A stretch of 6,433 bases of DNA from an uncultured Lachnospiraceae bacterium (GCA_947591115.1 CANQCX010000115.1:1-6433), one strand, 5' to 3'. Positions 1 to 4,785 are shown, counted from the stretch's first letter. The notes: generated by a model from the letters alone, not told the origin. Translations and numbers: made by a program.

Positions 1-258
1 CCGTTAAGCATTGTAAAAATGTTTTCTTCCTCTGCGGCGACCGGACTGCTGCTGGATCTTTATAAGCAGCATGGAACGGATTCTTATCTTGGTCTTGCCG
101 CATCTCTCCTATTAAGCAGTACGGAGACGATTTTTTATACCATGTCGGTTTATTTTGTGACAGTCCGGATAAAAAAGACGCGCTATACGCTTGCGGGGGC
201 GCTTCTGGCGACGCTTGCGGGCACAGCGGCAAGCATATGGATCGCATCGTGGCTCTAA
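1..258 (+). CDS. spmB: Spore maturation protein B, C-terminal part (5' end outside window)
   Basis: The reading frame is open from the first base, so the gene begins upstream and about 85 C-terminal codons are visible. The segment SSSAATGLLLDLYKQHG, then STETIFYTMSVYFVTVRIKKTRYT and a closing hydrophobic helix, matches the end of SpmB as I know it from Bacillus and clostridia. SpmB is a membrane protein with a nucleoside-recognition (Gate-like) domain. With SpmA it is needed for normal dehydration of the spore core. Two hydrophobic stretches are visible, around the LAASLLLSSTETIFYTMSVYF segment and the final AGALLATLAGTAASIWIASWL segment, both typical of the family. The methionine at 19 is internal, because the PLSIVK residues before it continue the family sequence. 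spmA would be expected just upstream. The gene's presence indicates an endospore former. The assignment is by sequence recall and is fairly secure. Confidence 0.88.
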   Translation, partial: PLSIVKMFSSSAATGLLLDLYKQHGTDSYLGLAASLLLSSTETIFYTMSVYFVTVRIKKTRYTLAGALLATLAGTAASIWIASWL

Positions 259-311
259 TGGAATATTTTACCCGAAAACGCATATACTGGAAAAGGAGAT
301 CCGAAGATGGG
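259..311 (+). other. Short intergenic stretch between spmB and the tRNA promoter
   Basis: No convincing gene or terminator is visible here. A well-formed Shine-Dalgarno-like AAAGGAG (292-298) is followed eight bases later by ATG GGT TGA (307-315), which is a start codon, one glycine codon and a stop. It overlaps the -35 box of the tRNA promoter. It may be a chance arrangement or the remnant of a lost gene start. I see no obvious hairpin that would end the spmB transcript. Confidence 0.4.
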
Positions 312-340
312 TTGACATTTGATAAAGAGGGAATTATAAT
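312..340 (+). promoter_or_regulatory. Consensus sigma-A promoter of tRNA-fMet
   Basis: TTGACA at 312-317 and TATAAT at 335-340 are both perfect matches to the housekeeping consensus and are separated by exactly 17 bases. Transcription should start near 347, about ten bases before the mature tRNA 5' end. Such a full-consensus promoter fits a gene for a very abundant stable RNA. It is the strongest promoter seen in the window. Confidence 0.92.
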
Positions 341-356
341 ACGTTTATTCAGATGA

Positions 357-430
357 CGCGGGATAGAGCAGTCTGGAAGCTCGTCGGGCTCATAACCCGA
401 AGGTCACAGGTTCAAATCCTGTTCCCGCAA
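357..430 (+). tRNA. Initiator tRNA-fMet (anticodon CAT)
   Basis: The sequence folds into a full cloverleaf. The acceptor stem is CGCGGGA with TCCCGCA, the D stem is GAGC/GCTC, the anticodon stem is TCGGG/CCCGA with loop CTCATAA, and the T stem is ACAGG/CCTGT with loop TTCAAAT. The anticodon CAT is at 391-393. Three hallmarks mark it as the initiator rather than elongator Met or the Ile2 tRNA: an unpaired C1/A72 at the acceptor end, three consecutive G-C pairs next to the anticodon loop (GGG/CCC), and an A11-T24 pair in the D stem. It carries the formylmethionine that starts translation. After the discriminator A at 430 the genome reads CTA, so the 3' CCA is not encoded and must be added by CCA-adding enzyme. 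The gene stands alone, with its own promoter and terminator. Confidence 0.96.
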
Positions 431-433
431 CTA

Positions 434-477
434 AAAGGCATTGTCGTGTGGAAAGTACGATGGTGCTTTTTCTCTTT
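434..477 (+). terminator. Probable intrinsic terminator of tRNA-fMet
   Basis: A 14-pair stem forms between 434-447 (AAAGGCATTGTCGT) and 457-470 (ACGATGGTGCTTTT), with a nine-base loop. Four of the pairs are G-U wobbles, three of them consecutive. It runs into a T-rich tract (467-477, interrupted by C at 472 and 474). It begins only a few bases after the tRNA. The wobbles and broken T-tract suggest incomplete termination, which could allow read-through into the next gene. It also overlaps the alternative upstream start of that gene, which argues against that start. Confidence 0.65.
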
Positions 478-507
478 CTGCAAAACAAGGGAGGGGCGGA
501 GGCGCAT

Positions 508-1050
508 ATGGATTTTTCAAAGCTGGAGAACAATTTAACCGATGTGATCATAGAAGAACAGCTCAAATTGGGGTACCGCAAAGAAGTGCTCCGTCTGTAC
601 TATCCGCTTCTCTCCCTGAACCGGCTTTTGGGAACCGGATGCGATGTCCCGCAGATGAGCGGAATTTTGGAGGATTTCTGCCAATATGCGAAAGAACGGC
701 TCGGCAGCATCCGCGTGACCGAACGGCAGGGGCGGTTTTGTTTTTGGATTCCGGAGCAGGGAGCGGAATATGTACATGAGCATATGGAGGGAAGCGGACT
801 GCTCAAAAGCCTGATCGAAGCGGTATCAAAACATGGGACAACCATAGAAGACGTGCTGCAGATTTTTTACCGCTGTTCGTCCGCCGTTCATATGGAAAAA
901 ATCCAAAACGGGGAATTCGACTATTTGATCTATTTTGAAAACGGGGAGCCGGACGATTATCGGTACTGTATCAAAGAGGAAGGCTGCCATATCAGCTACC
1001 ACCGGTTTACACCGGATGATTATAAGGACTTTCTGTTTGATGCCGATTAG
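508..1050 (+). CDS. DUF3877 family protein of unknown function
   Basis: The product is a 180-residue soluble protein with no signal peptide or membrane segment. Its N-terminal part, MDFSKLENNLTDVIIEEQLK then LGYRKEVLRLYYPLLSLNRL, resembles what I recall as DUF3877, a family known mainly from Lachnospiraceae, but no function is established for it. A mostly helical first half (residues 1-65) is followed by a strand-rich middle (around RVTERQGRFCFWIP) and an acidic C-terminal region with FDYLIYFENGEPDDYRY. I see no catalytic motif. An in-frame ATG 60 bases upstream (448) was rejected because it lies in the loop of the tRNA terminator. The start at 508 follows GGAGG at 498-502, with a second G-rich element at 489-496. 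No separate promoter is apparent, so expression may depend on read-through from the tRNA unit. The family label is by recall; the gene itself is well supported. Confidence 0.8.
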   Translation: MDFSKLENNLTDVIIEEQLKLGYRKEVLRLYYPLLSLNRLLGTGCDVPQMSGILEDFCQYAKERLGSIRVTERQGRFCFWIPEQGAEYVHEHMEGSGLLKSLIEAVSKHGTTIEDVLQIFYRCSSAVHMEKIQNGEFDYLIYFENGEPDDYRYCIKEEGCHISYHRFTPDDYKDFLFDAD

Positions 1051-1064
1051 ATTCATGATATAAT
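1037..1064 (+). promoter_or_regulatory. Probable sigma-A promoter of the sirtuin gene
   Basis: A perfect -10 box TATAAT is at 1059-1064, with a partial -35 TTGATG at 1037-1042 (TTGA conserved), 16 bases apart. The -35 lies inside the last codons of the DUF3877 gene. Transcription should start near 1071, giving a leader of about 27 bases with a G-rich ribosome binding site (1086-1090) before the ATG at 1098. Confidence 0.62.
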
Positions 1065-1097
1065 ATCGGTAGATATTTGTGATACGGGGGTGTACAT

Positions 1098-1820
1098 ATG
1101 AATGCAACGGAAACATTTTTAAAGTGGGTAAAAGAATCGGATAATATCGTCTTTTTCGGCGGGGCAGGCGTATCTACGGAAAGCGGAATTCCGGATTTCC
1201 GCAGCGTAGACGGCTTGTATCATCAGCAATACGACTATCCGCCGGAGATGATCCTAAGCCATTCTTTTTACCGGAAGAATCCGGACGAATTTTACCGTTT
1301 TTATCGGGCGAAAATGCTTTGTCTGGACGCAGAGCCAAACATTACGCATAAAAAACTGGCCGAGCTGGAGGCTGCCGGCAAGCTGAAGGGGATCGTTACG
1401 CAGAACATTGACGGTCTGCATCAAAAGGCGGGCAGTAAAAACGTCATGGAGCTGCATGGAAGCGTGCTGCGCAATTACTGCGAGCGCTGCGGACAGTTTG
1501 TATCGGCGGAGGAGATTTTGCATTCCGAAGGAGTTCCGGTGTGTCCGGTATGCGGCGGGCCGGTAAAACCGGATGTTGTTTTATATGAAGAAGGTTTAAA
1601 TCAGAAAACGCTTCAGGACGCGGTCTATGCGATCCGCCATGCGGATGTCCTGATCGTAGGCGGAACGTCGCTTTCCGTTTATCCGGCGGCGGGACTGATC
1701 GACTATTATTCCGGAAATAAGCTGGTTTTGATCAACAAGTCGGCGACTCCGATGGATCGGAAGGCGGATCTTTTGATTCAGGAGGGACTGGGAAGCGTAT
1801 TTGCGCAAATTGAGTGTTAG
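1098..1820 (+). CDS. cobB: SIR2 family NAD-dependent protein deacylase (sirtuin)
   Basis: This 240-residue enzyme removes acyl groups from protein lysines, consuming NAD and yielding nicotinamide and O-acyl-ADP-ribose. The NAD-binding signature GAGVSTESGIPDFRS is at residues 22-36, the QNID motif at 102-105, and the catalytic histidine is H120 in the LHGS motif. A structural zinc site is formed by C128, C131, C149 and C152 in two CxxC pairs. The GTSLSVYPAAGL segment (about 189-200) and the LVLIN motif further on complete the Rossmann fold. The length and compact form match single-domain bacterial sirtuins. The region EFYRFYRAKML (64-74) does not show the Tyr-x-x-Arg pair that marks desuccinylases such as SIRT5 and E. 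coli CobB, so deacetylation is the likelier activity. This is inference. It has its own promoter and probably shares its transcript with the DUF951 gene 36 bases downstream. The name cobB is used generically. Confidence 0.93.
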   Translation: MNATETFLKWVKESDNIVFFGGAGVSTESGIPDFRSVDGLYHQQYDYPPEMILSHSFYRKNPDEFYRFYRAKMLCLDAEPNITHKKLAELEAAGKLKGIVTQNIDGLHQKAGSKNVMELHGSVLRNYCERCGQFVSAEEILHSEGVPVCPVCGGPVKPDVVLYEEGLNQKTLQDAVYAIRHADVLIVGGTSLSVYPAAGLIDYYSGNKLVLINKSATPMDRKADLLIQEGLGSVFAQIEC

Positions 1821-1856
1821 GCTGTTTTCAAAACGATTTGTCAGGAGCGGGATTTT

Positions 1857-2039
1857 ATGGACAAATATGAGGTCGGAGACATTGTAAAGCTGAAAAAAAA
1901 GCACCCCTGCGGCAGTCAGGAGTGGGAGATTCTCCGCGTCGGCGCGGATTTTCGCCTGAAATGCCTCGGATGCGGGCATCAGATCATGATTGCACGCAAG
2001 CTGGTGGAAAAGAATACGCGCGGATTGCGGAAAGGATAA
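1857..2039 (+). CDS. DUF951 family small protein
   Basis: The product is a 60-residue basic protein. Its opening MDKYEVGDIVKLKKKHPCGS, then EWEILRVGADFRLKCLGCGH and a final MIARKLVEKN segment are diagnostic of DUF951, the family to which I believe B. subtilis YyzM belongs. Function is not established. The chain looks like a small beta-barrel, and the VGDIVKLKKKHPCG opening has the flavour of an RNA- or DNA-binding fold. C18, C36 and C39 with H16 or H41 could bind a zinc ion; that is inference. Start ATG 1857 follows AGGAG at 1843-1847. In many Firmicutes this gene sits close upstream of rpsF, often with ychF between them; here ychF is absent and a sirtuin gene precedes it. No terminator separates it from the sirtuin gene. 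Confidence 0.87.
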   Translation: MDKYEVGDIVKLKKKHPCGSQEWEILRVGADFRLKCLGCGHQIMIARKLVEKNTRGLRKG

Positions 2040-2066
2040 CTTTTTTACCGATTTTTAAAAAAACGC

Positions 2067-2113
2067 TTGCGATTTGCCGCGAAACATGATAACATTTATC
2101 TTCGTGGTATATT
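2067..2113 (+). promoter_or_regulatory. Promoter region of the rpsF operon (two candidate sites)
   Basis: Two candidates overlap here. The downstream one is an extended -10, TGG followed by TATATT (2105-2113), with a weak -35 ATGATA at 2086-2091, starting near 2120. The upstream one is TTGCGA (2067-2072), 17 bases, then TAACAT (2090-2095), preceded by an A/T-rich run (2051-2063) placed like an UP element. I favour the extended -10 but cannot exclude use of both, which would suit a ribosomal protein operon. Confidence 0.5.
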
Positions 2114-2121
2114 GTTTCCTT

Positions 2122-2142
2122 GTTCACGTTAATTACGTGGGC
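2122..2142 (+). promoter_or_regulatory. Leader hairpin before rpsF, possible autoregulatory site
   Basis: An eight-pair stem, GTTCACGT (2122-2129) with ACGTGGGC (2135-2142) including two U-G pairs, closes a five-base loop TAATT. It lies in the predicted rpsF leader, about a dozen bases upstream of the ribosome binding site at 2154-2160. In many bacteria an rpsF leader structure is bound by the S6-S18 complex to repress the operon. The conserved CCG trinucleotide of that motif is not evident in this leader, so the regulatory role is only suggested by position. Confidence 0.4.
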
Positions 2143-2169
2143 CAGAGACCAAAAGGAGGTAAATTTCGC

Positions 2170-2460
2170 ATGAACAAGTATGAATTGGCACTCGTCGTTA
2201 GTGCAAAGATCGAAGATGATGCGAGAACCGCAACCGTTGAGAAGGCAAAAGAGTATATTACTCGTGCCGGCGGTACTGTAACGGAAGTAGAAGACTGGGG
2301 TAAGAAGAAATTAGCTTACGAAGTTCAGAAAATGACCGAAGCTTTCTATTACTTTATCCAGTTTGAAGCAGAAGCTGCAGTTCCGGCTCAGGTTGAACAG
2401 GATGTTCGTATCATGGACAATGTTCTTCGTTTCTTATGCGTAAGAAAAGACGAGGCATAG
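2170..2460 (+). CDS. rpsF: 30S ribosomal protein S6 (bS6)
   Basis: The product is 96 residues, the normal length for bS6. It opens MNKYELALVVSAKIEDDART and contains the family segments GGTVTEVEDWGKKKLAYEVQK and a YYFIQFEAE strand, then the closing VRIMDNVLRFLCVRKDE. The fold is a ferredoxin-like alpha/beta sandwich. The protein pairs with S18 on the platform of the small ribosomal subunit. The start at 2170 follows a strong AGGAGGT at 2154-2160. A longer open frame from 2074 was rejected because it starts upstream of the leader hairpin and ribosome binding site and would add 32 residues unlike S6. Codons are biased to T- and A-ending forms, unlike the more GC-rich flanking genes, as expected of a highly expressed gene. 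ssb follows 21 bases after the stop. Confidence 0.97.
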   Translation: MNKYELALVVSAKIEDDARTATVEKAKEYITRAGGTVTEVEDWGKKKLAYEVQKMTEAFYYFIQFEAEAAVPAQVEQDVRIMDNVLRFLCVRKDEA

Positions 2461-2481
2461 GATTAGAAAAGAGGAGATTGC

Positions 2482-2928
2482 ATGAATAGAGTAATACTGA
2501 TGGGGCGCTTGACCAGAGATGCAGAGATTCGTTATTCACAGGGCGAGAATTCTACGGCAATTGCACGATTTACGTTAGCGGTTGACCGTCGTTTCCGTCG
2601 TGATAATGAAGATCAGTCTGCAGATTTTATTAGCTGTGTTGCATTTAATAAAACGGCTGAATTTATGGAGCGTTTTGGACGCAAGGGGACTAAATTTGCA
2701 TTGGAAGGACGGATCCAGACCGGAAGCTATACCAACAAGGACGGACAGCGTGTATATACGACGGACGTCGTTGTGGACAACGTTGAGTTTGCGGAAAGCA
2801 AGAATTCCAGCGAAGGCGGGAACCGCGGCGGTTATGCGCCGGCAGACCGGCCGTCTCCGAGCGGAGCAGCAGGGGATGGTTTTATGAATATTCCGGACGG
2901 AATAGACGAAGAATTACCATTTAATTAG
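2482..2928 (+). CDS. ssb: Single-stranded DNA-binding protein
   Basis: This 148-residue protein coats single-stranded DNA as a tetramer during replication, repair and recombination. Residues 1-105 form the OB fold, with the family motifs MNRVILMGRLTRDAEIRY, AIARFTLAVDR and FISCVAFNKTAEF; the last motif carries phenylalanine where enteric SSBs have tryptophan, and the whole protein lacks tryptophan. A short flexible linker rich in Gly, Pro and Ser (about 108-135) leads to the acidic tip DEELPFN at 142-148, the docking site for partner proteins. The linker is shorter than in B. subtilis SsbA, whose total length is about 172. The ribosome binding site is AGGAG at 2472-2476, close to the ATG. Placement between rpsF and rpsR is the classical arrangement and identifies this as the main housekeeping SSB. 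Confidence 0.97.
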   Translation: MNRVILMGRLTRDAEIRYSQGENSTAIARFTLAVDRRFRRDNEDQSADFISCVAFNKTAEFMERFGRKGTKFALEGRIQTGSYTNKDGQRVYTTDVVVDNVEFAESKNSSEGGNRGGYAPADRPSPSGAAGDGFMNIPDGIDEELPFN

Positions 2929-2945
2929 ACAAGGAGGTAACAATC

Positions 2946-3209
2946 ATGGCTTTCAATAAAGCAGCAGATCGTGACGGCGCTTCCATGAAGAGAAGACCGA
3001 TGCGTAGAAGAAAAAAGGTATGCGTTTTCTGTGGAAAAGACAATGTGATCGATTATAAAGATATCAATAAGTTAAAGAGATATATCTCTGAGAGAGGCAA
3101 GATCCTTCCTCGCCGTATCACAGGAAACTGTGCAAAGCATCAGAGAGCGCTTACCGTTGCGATTAAAAGAGCGCGTCATTTGGCAATGATGCCGTATGTA
3201 TGTGAGTAA
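2946..3209 (+). CDS. rpsR: 30S ribosomal protein S18 (bS18)
   Basis: The product is an 87-residue, very basic ribosomal protein that binds next to S6 on the small-subunit platform. An arginine/lysine-rich N-terminus (KRRPMRRRKK, 15-24) precedes the core, which includes DYKDINKLKRYISERGKILP and RRITGNCAKHQRALTVAIKR. C26, C29, C62 and H65 form a potential zinc site (CxxC and CxxH), making this the zinc-binding (C+) form of S18; some bacteria also keep or switch to a zinc-free copy. The ribosome binding site AAGGAGGT at 2931-2938 is near perfect and lies just after the ssb stop at 2928. A strong terminator follows directly, so rpsR is the last gene of the operon. Confidence 0.97.
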   Translation: MAFNKAADRDGASMKRRPMRRRKKVCVFCGKDNVIDYKDINKLKRYISERGKILPRRITGNCAKHQRALTVAIKRARHLAMMPYVCE

Positions 3210-3212
3210 ATC

Positions 3213-3245
3213 AAAAAAAGAATGTGCGCTGCACATTCTTTTTTT
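3213..3245 (+). terminator. Strong intrinsic terminator of the rpsF-ssb-rpsR operon
   Basis: GAATGTGC (3220-3227) pairs with GCACATTC (3231-3238) around a three-base loop GCT. The stem is extended by seven A-T pairs (3213-3219 with 3239-3245), giving 15 perfect pairs ending in a T-tract. The A-tract on the left means it could also stop transcription from the other strand, though no minus-strand gene is seen nearby. Confidence 0.93.
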
Positions 3246-3261
3246 ATACCATAGGATGCAG

Positions 3262-3286
3262 AAAGTCTGCCGGCGGCAGGCTTTTT
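3262..3286 (+). terminator. Second terminator-like hairpin downstream of rpsR
   Basis: AAAGTCTGCC (3262-3271) pairs with GGCAGGCTTT (3275-3284), with one U-G wobble and a three-base GGC loop, and is followed by a short run of T and then AT-rich sequence (to 3290). It lies 16 bases after the first terminator, so it probably acts as a back-up. Alternatively it could end a short transcript of its own. I see no promoter between the two. Confidence 0.75.
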
Positions 3287-3317
3287 ATATATTTGGAGAG
3301 GAATTTCGGATGTCCGC

Positions 3318-3346
3318 TTGTGTTTTTGCATAGATTAAAGTAAAAT
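3318..3346 (+). promoter_or_regulatory. Candidate promoter of the NfeD-SPFH pair
   Basis: TAAAAT at 3341-3346 matches the -10 consensus at five of six bases. A poor -35, TTGTGT at 3318-3323, is 17 bases away. A start near 3353 would give a leader of about 25 bases before the ATG at 3378. The strong terminators just upstream make a promoter necessary in this interval. The exact site is uncertain. Confidence 0.45.
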
Positions 3347-3377
3347 AGGCTTACAGGAAAAGGAAAGGAGGATTCCT

Positions 3378-3842
3378 ATGGCAGGTTTTTTAGAGGCAGT
3401 AAATCCCTATATACTGGTTTGGCTGGTACTTATGATCCTTTTTATCATCGGCGAACTGGTTACGGTCGGACTGACGTCTATCTGGTTTGCGGCAGGATCG
3501 CTGGCGGCGCTTATTATTGCGAGCTTTGACGGCAGTTTACCGTTGCAGATCGTGGGATTTTTTGTAATATCCATTCCGCTGCTGGCAGGAACAAGACCCT
3601 GGGCAAAGAAATATATCAATTCCCGAACGCAGAAAACAAATGCGGAGAGTCTGATCGGGGAAGAAATCAGGATTACCGAGCAGGTCAGCAATCGGGAACA
3701 GACGGGACTTGCCAATGTCCGCGGACAGGAGTGGACGGTTCGGACAAGCGATGACGAGGTAATCATTGCAAAAGGCGAACTTGCGCGTATTATCCGCATT
3801 AGCGGGGTAAAATTGATTGTAGAAAGAGTAAAGGAGGAATAA
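3378..3842 (+). CDS. NfeD-like membrane protein
   Basis: The product is a 154-residue short NfeD-type protein. Two or three hydrophobic segments (about 11-33, 34-50 and 56-71, containing the polar GE at 25-26) anchor it in the membrane. A cytosolic OB-fold domain then runs from about residue 88 to 150. The motif TNAESLIGEEIRITEQV (87-103) and the GQEWTVR element (116-122) are characteristic of the family. Short NfeD proteins lack the serine protease domain of long forms, so no catalysis is expected. They are thought to partner stomatin/flotillin-type proteins, and the next gene is exactly such a protein, starting three bases after this stop. The ribosome binding site is AAAGGAGG at 3364-3371. 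The two genes almost certainly share a transcript and form one membrane complex. Confidence 0.88.
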   Translation: MAGFLEAVNPYILVWLVLMILFIIGELVTVGLTSIWFAAGSLAALIIASFDGSLPLQIVGFFVISIPLLAGTRPWAKKYINSRTQKTNAESLIGEEIRITEQVSNREQTGLANVRGQEWTVRTSDDEVIIAKGELARIIRISGVKLIVERVKEE

Positions 3843-3845
3843 ACA

Positions 3846-4769
3846 ATGCCATTTATTGTATTGGCGATCATTATTGTAATTGTACTTTGGATTGTTGTAA
3901 GCTGCATCAAGATCGTTCCGCAGGCAAATGCTATGGTTATTGAGCGGCTGGGAGGTTATCTGACGACATGGTCGGTAGGTCTTCATTTTAAAGTGCCGTT
4001 TATCGACCGCGTAGCCAGACGGGTTTCTTTAAAGGAGCAGGTAGTGGATTTCCCGCCGCAGCCGGTTATTACAAAAGATAACGTAACCATGCAGATCGAC
4101 ACCGTAGTTTATTTTCAGATTACCGATCCGAAGTTGTATGCATACGGAGTTGAGAATCCGATCATGGCGATCGAAAATCTGACGGCGACCACGCTCCGTA
4201 ACATCATCGGCGATCTGGAGCTGGACGAGACGCTGACCTCTCGTGAGACGATTAACACCAAAATGCGTGCTACACTGGATGTTGCGACCGATCCATGGGG
4301 TATCAAGGTAAATCGTGTCGAGCTTAAGAACATCATACCGCCAAAGGCCATTCAGGATGCAATGGAGAAGCAGATGAAAGCGGAGCGCGAACGGCGTGAA
4401 GCGATTCTGCGTGCAGAGGGCGAAAAGAAATCCACCATTCTGGTAGCGGAAGGAAACAAAGAATCCGCAATTCTGGATGCGGAGGCGGAGAAGCAGGCGG
4501 CGATCCTGCGTGCGGAAGCAAAGCGCGAAGCAACGGTAAAGGAAGCGGAAGGTCAGGCGGAGGCCATTTTAAAGATTCAGCAGGCAAATGCAGACGGACT
4601 TCGTATGTTAAGGGAAGCGGCGCCGGATCAGGCGGTTCTTCAGTTAAAGAGTCTGGAGGCGTTTGCGAAAGCCGCCGACGGAAAAGCAACCAAAATCATC
4701 ATTCCGTCCGAAATTCAGGGAATTGCAGGACTTGCAAAAGCCGTTACGGAAATTGCAAAAGAACAGTAG
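3846..4769 (+). CDS. SPFH/band-7 domain protein (stomatin/QmcA type)
   Basis: This 307-residue protein has one N-terminal transmembrane helix (about 2-20). The SPFH domain follows, opening with VPQANAMVIERLGGY (24-38) and including GLHFKVPFIDRV, VVDFPPQPVITKDNVTMQID and the LELDETLTSRETIN segment (124-137). After it comes a long alanine- and glutamate-rich coiled-coil region (about 165-252) containing five tandem 11-residue units, then a hydrophobic tail with KIIIPSEIQGIAGLAKAV. Related proteins oligomerise into large rings or cages that organise membrane microdomains and can modulate proteases. No enzymatic site is expected. Its ribosome binding site AAGGAGG (3831-3837) lies inside the end of the NfeD gene, which supports translational coupling. 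I am sure of the family but less sure of the subgroup (QmcA-like rather than flotillin). Confidence 0.93.
   Translation: MPFIVLAIIIVIVLWIVVSCIKIVPQANAMVIERLGGYLTTWSVGLHFKVPFIDRVARRVSLKEQVVDFPPQPVITKDNVTMQIDTVVYFQITDPKLYAYGVENPIMAIENLTATTLRNIIGDLELDETLTSRETINTKMRATLDVATDPWGIKVNRVELKNIIPPKAIQDAMEKQMKAERERREAILRAEGEKKSTILVAEGNKESAILDAEAEKQAAILRAEAKREATVKEAEGQAEAILKIQQANADGLRMLREAAPDQAVLQLKSLEAFAKAADGKATKIIIPSEIQGIAGLAKAVTEIAKEQ
4401..4565 (+). repeat. Five tandem 11-residue coiled-coil repeats within the SPFH gene
   Basis: Residues 186-240 divide without gaps into five 11-residue units: AILRAEGEKKS, TILVAEGNKES, AILDAEAEKQA, AILRAEAKREA and TVKEAEGQAEA. Each has the pattern small-aliphatic-aliphatic or Lys-x-Ala-Glu. 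The 11-residue period favours a gently right-handed coiled coil rather than the usual heptad type, in line with the cage-forming SPFH proteins. At DNA level the units have diverged, so this is an old protein-level repeat and not a recent duplication. Confidence 0.8.
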
Positions 4770-4785
4770 ATCCAACGATCAGGTC

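Noticed and set aside
258..356. 32-codon frame overlapping the spmB stop as TAATG
   Set aside because: No ribosome binding site lies upstream, the product resembles nothing I know, and the frame runs through the tRNA promoter up to the tRNA start.
448..507. Upstream in-frame extension of the DUF3877 gene starting at ATG 448
   Set aside because: It begins in the loop of the tRNA-fMet terminator hairpin and lacks a ribosome binding site, whereas ATG 508 has GGAGG at good spacing and starts the family-like sequence.
2041..2063. T-run and A-run after DUF951 as a possible terminator
   Set aside because: The T6 and A7 runs could pair only through A-T pairs with no GC core; an A/T-rich upstream promoter element is the better reading.
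2074..2169. Upstream in-frame extension of rpsF
   Set aside because: It starts within the promoter region and would add 32 hydrophobic residues not found in S6; the ATG at 2170 has a near-perfect ribosome binding site and gives the family's normal length.
3407..3986. Long minus-strand open frames opposite the NfeD and SPFH genes
   Set aside because: They lie antisense to well-supported genes, lack ribosome binding sites, and read as low-complexity shadows of the + strand coding sequence.
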